Below are positions 6,093 to 9,268 of a stretch of 9,268 bases of DNA, one piece after another. A program made the position numbers and the translations under genes. The notes below the pieces were generated by a model. The model saw only the letters and a program-made list of their open reading frames with translations, had not been told where the DNA came from and made no database searches. How positions within the stretch are numbered: position 1 is the first letter of the stretch; every line of letters begins with the position of its first letter. Source of the stretch: Methanosarcinales archaeon (GTDB taxonomy: Archaea; Halobacteriota; Syntropharchaeia; Alkanophagales; Methanospirareceae); assembly GCA_025464425.1 (NCBI GenBank), contig JAODGV010000115.1, positions 1 to 9,268 of the forward strand. The letters run 5' to 3'.

Positions 6093-6824
6093 ATGGATCC
6101 GATAATTCTGGTATTGATATTGGTGAGCGCGGTGATAGGGGGAATGATGGCGTCTCTTGGTGTGCATCTGCTGCCGGTGGGCGGAGCGCCAGCGGCGATG
6201 GCAACTGCTACTGGCGTGGCTACCGGGTGTGTGATGCTCATGACCGGTTCAGCACTGACGGGCTTGTTCACCGCCTCTGCGGTGGCGAGTTTCTGGGAAT
6301 TCGAGCATGCGAATATCGGGCTTGTGGCTCTGTCAGGTGGCGTGGGTGCAATGCTCATGATAGGCTGGACGATGCTCGTTGCGAATCTCCTATATGTCTT
6401 TGGTGCAGGTATCGTTCCAGTCTCAGGGCGAGTGGCAGTGGACCCGATAACGAAGGAATCGCAGACCGAATACAAGACACCGAGGACTGACGGGCATGGA
6501 ATGCCCAATGTGAGTTACATATCAGGTATAGCAGGCGGCTTTGTGGGAGGATTTGGCGGTGCTCTCATATACGTCACACTGGAGAACTATGCGCATTTCT
6601 CTCCCGCAACCGCGGGTATCGTGGCAATCGGGATATTCATTGCCAATGCGATTCTCGCTGCATATAACATCGGTGGTACGATAGAAGGCTTCCATGACCC
6701 CAAGTTCAAGGAGCGGATAGCAGTTGGGCTCTTCGCCGCTTTCACCGTCTCGCTGCTATGTGGTATCCTCGTGGTGGTAGCGACACTGGTGTTCCCCTAT
6801 CTGGGCTTAGGAGGTGCATTGTAG
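6093..6824 (+). CDS. mtrD: Tetrahydromethanopterin S-methyltransferase subunit D
   Basis: 243-residue integral membrane subunit, one of three (C, D, E) making up the membrane globes thought to carry Na+. Signature HLLPVGGAPAAMATATGV (25-42) is almost identical across the family, as are MLMIGWTMLVANLLYVFGAG and PVSGRVAVDPIT (109-120), a cytoplasmic loop followed by GHGMPNVSYISGIAGGFVGG. Around six membrane helices, the last ending at the C-terminus. The start is fixed by GGAGGT nine bases before the ATG. The stop TAG is followed directly by the mtrC ATG, so the two are very likely translated together, consistent with a fixed stoichiometry. No truncation or missing signature was seen. Confidence 0.97.
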   Translation: MDPIILVLILVSAVIGGMMASLGVHLLPVGGAPAAMATATGVATGCVMLMTGSALTGLFTASAVASFWEFEHANIGLVALSGGVGAMLMIGWTMLVANLLYVFGAGIVPVSGRVAVDPITKESQTEYKTPRTDGHGMPNVSYISGIAGGFVGGFGGALIYVTLENYAHFSPATAGIVAIGIFIANAILAAYNIGGTIEGFHDPKFKERIAVGLFAAFTVSLLCGILVVVATLVFPYLGLGGAL

Positions 6825-7670
6825 ATGGGCGAGGAGGAGAAAGCGGAGGAGAAGCCAAAGGAGAAGTTCACATTGCATTTCCCCACTGAGAACAATCTCA
6901 GCATTATGGGCATCGTTGTCGGTGCGTTAGTGGCGATTCTGCCATGGCTGCCCGCAATCGTAAAGGGAGTGGGAGCCATCGTGGTAATCCTCTGGGGTGC
7001 CGATTGCGTACGAAAGACCGCACGCTATGGGCTCGGAACAGGTGTGCCTTCCATCGGCGTGCTCGCAATGGGTTATGGACTGGTCGGCGGTATAACAGGG
7101 ATAGTCATCGGCTCGGTCCCGGTGCTATATGGTGTGGGCATCGTGGAACCCGCGGTATTGATTGGCGTGGCTGCTGTTGGCGCCGTCGGCTACATCTCCG
7201 GCATACTGGCGAACAGCGAGAAGTTCATAGGCATGAAGATACCGGGTCTGGAGCGTGGTATGGCGGAACTGGGTATGGCTGGTGCGCTGGCGGTGATAAT
7301 AGAGAGTTCGATGATTGCAGGTACATGGAATGCTTCGGTGGTGATACCAAACATAATAGAGAACGGAGTTATAGCAACAATATTCATACTCTCTGGTTTC
7401 GGGATGTTACAGCCATTCAACTCCTGCCTGGGTGCTGACGAGCGAAGAGGGAGAACACTGCTCGTATCCGTGGAAATCGGCGGATTGTGCTGCATTATCT
7501 TCGGTGTCGTGGCATCGCTGATGCCTGCACCCTCCGGCATACTGCAGGGAATACAGCTGATTATACTGGGTGTAATTGTGTGGATACTGTTCTACTCCTC
7601 ATACGTGAGGGCATGCCTGAGAGAGGCACACGCAGTGGTAGGAACGGGTTTGATAAAGACGATGAGGTGA
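6825..7670 (+). CDS. mtrC: Tetrahydromethanopterin S-methyltransferase subunit C
   Basis: 281-residue membrane subunit of the Mtr channel module. WGADCVRKTARYGLGTGVPS at 57-76 is the family signature; LERGMAELGMAGALAVIIES and the later GFGMLQPFNSCLGADERRGR loop also fit. About seven hydrophobic segments. The N-terminus carries a ~25-residue highly charged soluble tail (EEEKAEEKPKEK start) before the first helix at ~27. Typical MtrC tails are shorter and less charged, which explains the extra length. The ATG follows the mtrD stop without a gap; an in-frame internal start at Met28 would lack the tail but has no better ribosome site. The stop codon overlaps the GAGGTGATG ribosome site of mtrB. 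Confidence 0.96.
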   Translation: MGEEEKAEEKPKEKFTLHFPTENNLSIMGIVVGALVAILPWLPAIVKGVGAIVVILWGADCVRKTARYGLGTGVPSIGVLAMGYGLVGGITGIVIGSVPVLYGVGIVEPAVLIGVAAVGAVGYISGILANSEKFIGMKIPGLERGMAELGMAGALAVIIESSMIAGTWNASVVIPNIIENGVIATIFILSGFGMLQPFNSCLGADERRGRTLLVSVEIGGLCCIIFGVVASLMPAPSGILQGIQLIILGVIVWILFYSSYVRACLREAHAVVGTGLIKTMR

Positions 7671-7676
7671 TGCGAG

Positions 7677-7976
7677 ATGATAACAATAAACGAGAAATTT
7701 GGTGTTGTACTGGACGAGAGCACGCTCAAGGTGGGAGAGGCGGTACCGGGCTTTTATAAGGTCAGCCTGGCGCCGATAGAGGAGCAACTGGACATCATGG
7801 AAGAAGCTGTGCAGGACCTCTTCAATATCCTCTCACCAGCTACCAGCTATTCAATGGCACAGCCGAATCGTGAGGGTACTACAAACATCGCAGGATTCAT
7901 CACCATGGTGACCATAGGATTGACTTTTGGACTGCTGGCAGTGGGATTGATGCTCTACGGTATAGGGGTGATATAG
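7677..7976 (+). CDS. mtrB: Tetrahydromethanopterin S-methyltransferase subunit B
   Basis: 99-residue small subunit with a soluble N-terminal half and one C-terminal membrane helix (~72-95). The pattern VVLDESTLKVGE, SLAPIEEQLD and NILSPATS is typical of MtrB, and length is within the usual range. MtrB belongs to the central MtrABFG bundle of single-pass helices at the threefold axis. It is preceded by GAGGTGATG straddling the mtrC stop. Its TAG stop is followed at once by the mtrA ATG, as at the mtrD-mtrC junction. Confidence 0.95.
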   Translation: MITINEKFGVVLDESTLKVGEAVPGFYKVSLAPIEEQLDIMEEAVQDLFNILSPATSYSMAQPNREGTTNIAGFITMVTIGLTFGLLAVGLMLYGIGVI

Positions 7977-8732
7977 ATGGCGGAGAAGAAGAAGCCGGCA
8001 GATGGATGGCCCGTAGCAACTGGCGATTATGTCGCAGGTAATCCTGAGAATCCGGTTGCAGTGTCATCATCGGGCGGGCATTTCAAGGACCCCGATGCTC
8101 AGGCACTGCTCGATGCCGGCGCATCTATCGTGGGCTCATGTAAAACTGAGAACATCGGGCTGGAGAAGCAGATTGCGAATATCGTCAGCAATCCGAACAT
8201 AAGGTTCTACATAGTTGCGGGACCTGAGGTACCGGGGCATGTATGCGCAGGCTCAATGAAGAAGCTGCACGAGAAGGGTGTAGATCCGGAATCACACAAG
8301 ATAATAGATGCACCGGGTGCGATACCGTTCATCGAGAACGTGCCTCATGAAGCGGTTGAGCGGTTCAGACAGCAGGTGGAACTGATTGACATGGTAGGTG
8401 TGGAGGATGTAGCACAGATAAAAGCGAAGGTGGAGGAATGCGTTGCAAAAGACCCCGGCGCTTTCCCGGCAGACCCGATGGTGATAAAGCTGGAAGAAGC
8501 GGGAGCAGAAGAGGCGGCGGAACTGGAGATACCACTGGCGAATCCTGCTGTACCGTTCATGGGTGTAATCACGCCAGCGGTTGAAGCGATAAGATACAAG
8601 GCGCAGATGCTCGCAAGGGACTACAAACTATCAATGGCAATCTCGAAGAACTCGCTCATCGGCATAATCACGGGCTTGATAATGGCACTGCTCGTCTCGC
8701 TACCATTCATATACTGGTCGGGGGTGATATGA
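7977..8732 (+). CDS. mtrA: Tetrahydromethanopterin S-methyltransferase subunit A, corrinoid-binding
   Basis: 251 residues. Carries the cobamide prosthetic group (5'-hydroxybenzimidazolyl cobamide in characterised methanogens) that accepts the methyl group in the MtrH-catalysed step and passes it to coenzyme M (or the reverse). Residues 1-170 form the cytoplasmic corrinoid domain: GWPVATGDYVAGNPENPVAV (10-29), GSCKTENIGLEK (53-64), SNPNIRF (71-77) and the axial histidine H88 in GPEVPGH. A charged acidic linker (~170-195) leads to IRYKAQMLARDYKL and a single membrane helix (~226-247). Odd: the usual CGSEV-x-GH-x-TG around the ligand reads AGPEVPGHVCAG, so the cysteine seven residues before the histidine is replaced by alanine and a cysteine appears at position 90. 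The ligand itself is kept. TGA at 8730-8732 is one base before mtrF. Confidence 0.97.
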   Translation: MAEKKKPADGWPVATGDYVAGNPENPVAVSSSGGHFKDPDAQALLDAGASIVGSCKTENIGLEKQIANIVSNPNIRFYIVAGPEVPGHVCAGSMKKLHEKGVDPESHKIIDAPGAIPFIENVPHEAVERFRQQVELIDMVGVEDVAQIKAKVEECVAKDPGAFPADPMVIKLEEAGAEEAAELEIPLANPAVPFMGVITPAVEAIRYKAQMLARDYKLSMAISKNSLIGIITGLIMALLVSLPFIYWSGVI

Positions 8733-8733
8733 A

Positions 8734-8946
8734 ATGCCACCACAGAAAGTTGAGCAGCAAACGCCTGAGACCGCGGTATTGACCGCGAGGATTGCCGATT
8801 TGAAGCAGTTCATCACCCTTATCGGGAAGGATTCTCGGTTCGCAGCAGGGCTGTGGGTGGGATTCGTGAAAGGAACGGCAATTGGCATCTTCGTGAGTTT
8901 GCTGCTCGTGGGCTACAAATATATGATATTGAAGGGAGGGCTATGA
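8734..8946 (+). CDS. mtrF: Tetrahydromethanopterin S-methyltransferase subunit F
   Basis: 70 residues: a short soluble helix (~14-34) and one C-terminal membrane helix (~38-64). Called mainly from place (between mtrA and mtrG in the canonical E-D-C-B-A-F-G-H order), size and topology. The typical MtrF motif resembling IRYRAQLIAR, shared with the C-terminus of MtrA, is strongly altered here (ARIADLKQFITLIGKDSRF). MtrA of this organism keeps IRYKAQMLARD. The start is one base after the mtrA stop and its ribosome site would lie within mtrA (GGGGGTGAT, 8719-8727). The protein is divergent, but no other function suits it. Confidence 0.88.
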   Translation: MPPQKVEQQTPETAVLTARIADLKQFITLIGKDSRFAAGLWVGFVKGTAIGIFVSLLLVGYKYMILKGGL

Positions 8947-8949
8947 GAT

Positions 8950-9192
8950 ATGGCGGAAGAGGAGCGAGTGGAGGAGAATAATGGTGAGGAGCGAGAGGTT
9001 TCAGTACCTGTTGCAATAACACCACCGGAGCATACGAAACTGCTTGAGAGATTGAATGCGATGGATGAGCGAGTGGAGTTCGTGGCTGGCGAACTGGCAA
9101 TGAAACAGGGCGAGAAGATAGGGTTCGCAGTGGGTATCCTGTACGGGTTGATTATAGGAATATTTATCTACATAATATTCCTTATACCATAA
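8950..9192 (+). CDS. mtrG: Tetrahydromethanopterin S-methyltransferase subunit G
   Basis: 80 residues. LLERLNAMDERVEF (31-44) followed by the C-terminal helix with GILYGLIIG (62-70) is the MtrG signature; MtrG joins the central stalk bundle and has been thought to help hold MtrH. The first ~18 residues are a very acidic tail (EEERVEENNGEERE) ahead of the conserved part. GGAGGG lies just before the mtrF stop and gives a good ribosome site. Two stops in a row (TAA TAG) close the gene. A purine-rich 42-bp stretch follows before recognisable mtrH coding sequence. Confidence 0.94.
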   Translation: MAEEERVEENNGEEREVSVPVAITPPEHTKLLERLNAMDERVEFVAGELAMKQGEKIGFAVGILYGLIIGIFIYIIFLIP

Positions 9193-9221
9193 TAGGACGG
9201 GTATAGGATAGAAAGAGGAGG

Positions 9222-9268
9222 ATAGAGAAGGAGAAGTTTGTATTTGATAGGAAACAGGACATATATGA
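9222..9268 (+). CDS. mtrH: Start of mtrH, cut by the window edge, without a normal start codon in view
   Basis: Reading codons from 9234, the translation KFVFDRKQDIY lines up with the conserved MtrH N-terminus (MFKFDKKQEVYE type). MtrH is the soluble methyltransferase that moves the methyl group from methyl-H4MPT to MtrA, and it follows mtrG in the canonical order. A strong ribosome site GAGGAGG is at 9215-9221. The frame is open from the stop TAG at 9204-9206, but it holds no ATG, GTG or TTG before the conserved residues; ATA at 9222 is the only near-cognate codon and it abuts the ribosome site. The left limit given is therefore only indicative. Only about a dozen informative residues are visible. 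Confidence 0.6.
   Translation, partial: MEKEKFVFDRKQDIY

Noticed and set aside
5740..6508. Overlapping minus-strand open frames across mtrE and mtrD
   Set aside because: Antisense to strongly conserved membrane subunits; low-complexity Pro/Ser/Thr-rich translations.
9265..9268. ATG at 9265 as the start of mtrH
   Set aside because: It is out of frame with the recognisable MtrH N-terminal codons and lies more than 40 bases from the strong ribosome site.
1..9268. CRISPR array, insertion sequence, defence island or phage signature
   Set aside because: No spaced repeats, transposase, terminal inverted repeats or phage-like genes were found; the window is core metabolism.

Overview
The window is archaeal and comes from an organism with the core methane pathway. 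It carries the operon for the Na+-translocating methyl-H4MPT:coenzyme M methyltransferase (mtrEDCBAFG, with the first codons of mtrH at the right edge). Running the opposite way is a set of methanogenesis marker genes (mmp14, mmp17, mmp7) found only with methyl-coenzyme M reductase (MCR), ending in the archaeal lipid gene for geranylgeranylglyceryl phosphate synthase. The group I (PcrB-like) form of that synthase points away from Methanobacteriales and Methanococcales and towards Archaeoglobi, Methanomicrobia and related lineages. Frequent ATA and AGG codons and divergent Mtr subunits fit an anaerobic methane or alkane oxidiser of the ANME-1/Syntrophoarchaeia type. That placement is an inference; a class II methanogen is not excluded.

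Layout. Bases 1-1221 (+) hold an iron-sulfur-rich radical SAM protein of unknown function. A short convergent spacer with a perfect 14-bp palindrome follows. Bases 4884-1268 (-) are a tight operon in the order mmp14, mmp17, mmp7, GGGP synthase; three of its junctions overlap or lie within about 20 bp, so translation is probably coupled. A 208-bp divergent spacer (4885-5092) holds both promoters, a tandem 13-bp direct repeat on the mmp side and a 16-bp inverted repeat on the mtr side. Bases 5093-9192 (+) are mtrE, D, C, B, A, F, G, almost without gaps. The last ~47 bases encode a recognisable MtrH N-terminus, but with no ordinary start codon in frame.

How the genes work together. MtrA-H move the methyl group between tetrahydromethanopterin and coenzyme M and couple this to Na+ transport. 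MCR then makes methane from methyl-CoM or, in reverse, activates methane. Mmp7 and Mmp17 belong to the ATP-driven complex that reductively activates MCR; Mmp14 is an ASKHA-fold protein of unknown role. Head-to-head placement of the MCR-activation genes and the mtr operon across one short regulatory spacer suggests coordinated control of two adjacent pathway steps. The most open question is the multi-cluster radical SAM protein beside them. No mobile elements, CRISPR arrays, rRNA or tRNA genes were seen.
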